64,000 bases of DNA from Granulosicoccaceae sp. 1_MG-2023 (lineage in GTDB: Bacteria > Pseudomonadota > Gammaproteobacteria > Granulosicoccales > Granulosicoccaceae): NCBI GenBank assembly GCA_030546905.1, contig JAUOPI010000011.1, forward strand, positions 62,001 through 126,000, written 5' to 3'. This document shows, one piece after another, positions 63,716-64,000 of this stretch. Positions within the stretch are counted from its first letter, which is position 1; every line of letters starts with the position of its first letter. The position numbers were made by a program, and so were the translations under genes. The notes under the pieces were generated by a model that worked only from the letters and a program-made list of their open reading frames with translations, searched no databases and was not told where the DNA came from.

Positions 63716-64000
63716 GTCTGCGTGTTGTGCCGGCGGCGAAGCAGGTATTTCTCGGCCTCGACCAGAAACAGGACCGAGCTGGCCACCAGGGTGCTGCTGA
63801 TCCAGTCAGTCAGGCTGATGGCGCTGCTGCCGAAGAGTAATTGCAAGGCTGGCAGATAGGTAAAGGCCAACTGGAACAGGAGTAGAACTGCGATGGCCAG
63901 CAGCACCGGGCGGTTACCGGTCAGGCCGCGCAGATTCAGCACCGGCGCGGTGATATAGCGCGAGTTAAAGAGATAGAAAATCTCAAATAAGACAAGCGTG
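63709..64000 (-). CDS. Cation-transporting P-type ATPase, C-terminal part (cut by window end)
   Basis: Open on the minus strand from the window edge to the TAG at 63709, ~96 codons. The translation FEIFYLFNSRYITAPVLN, followed by LLAIAVLLLFQLAFTYLPAL and DWISSTLVASSVLFLVEAEK, matches the last membrane helices (Cation_ATPase_C) of Ca2+/Mg2+/H+ P2-type pumps. The catalytic domains lie outside the window. Ends LLRRRHNTQTG. Confidence 0.8.
   Translation of the reverse strand, partial: TLVLFEIFYLFNSRYITAPVLNLRGLTGNRPVLLAIAVLLLFQLAFTYLPALQLLFGSSAISLTDWISSTLVASSVLFLVEAEKYLLRRRHNTQTG

Noticed and set aside
1-64000. CRISPR array, rRNA operon or IS element
   Set aside because: No regularly spaced repeats, no rRNA-like sequence and no transposase were seen on either strand.

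Overview
The window looks like a chromosomal segment of a GC-rich gammaproteobacterium. Supporting signs are a PriA, an HrpA-type helicase, DUF3081 and DUF2835 proteins, a GlyGly-CTERM surface protein, and a complete hup/hyp [NiFe]-hydrogenase locus. Genus cannot be fixed from sequence reading alone. No IS element, rRNA operon or CRISPR array was seen.

Layout. 1-1200: accessory remnant at a tRNA-Pro(CGG) gene, made of a GIY-YIG protein (cut by the window edge), its XRE regulator with three repeated 16-bp operator-like sites, and a 5'-truncated tyrosine integrase abutting the tRNA 3' end. 1273-2304: hemH. 2753-15461: one co-directional chemosensory operon (CheY-like, CheA, CheW, two MCPs, STAS protein, a DxxxQ protein resembling a CheZ-type phosphatase, CheR, CheD, CheB, a second CheY-like protein, and an ExxN protein resembling CheX/CheC). 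15462-24423: DnaA-box cluster, priA, SGNH lipoprotein, SPOR protein, an hrpA helicase gene interrupted by an in-frame insertion carrying stop codons, and a DUF3081 gene. 24512-31736 (minus strand): nucleotide-sugar-type enzymes, an FAD oxidoreductase, a GlyGly-CTERM surface protein and a TAXI-type binding protein.

31795-53034 is the hydrogenase island. The plus strand carries hupSLC, a membrane-bound uptake hydrogenase whose small subunit has the two extra cysteines of oxygen-tolerant enzymes. Divergently, a chain of mostly overlapping minus-strand genes encodes the endopeptidase and accessory proteins (HupDFGHIJK), nickel insertion (HypAB), an H2-sensing circuit (HupR, HupT, HupUV), synthesis of the Fe(CN)2CO group (HypF, HypC, HypD, HypE), an embedded SIS-domain protein and a Ni/Co permease. 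A sigma-54 type -24/-12 promoter precedes hupS and fits the GAFTGA-containing activator HupR. The inferred loop is: H2 binds HupUV, HupT activity changes, HupR drives hupSLC.

53121-64000: a lipoprotein, glutaminase, DUF2835, then a metabolic/transport cluster (XRE-cupin regulator, DadA-like oxidase, ornithine-cyclodeaminase-like reductase, and a PotABCD-like ABC importer with two oversized permeases), ending in the C-terminus of a cation P-type ATPase cut by the window end.
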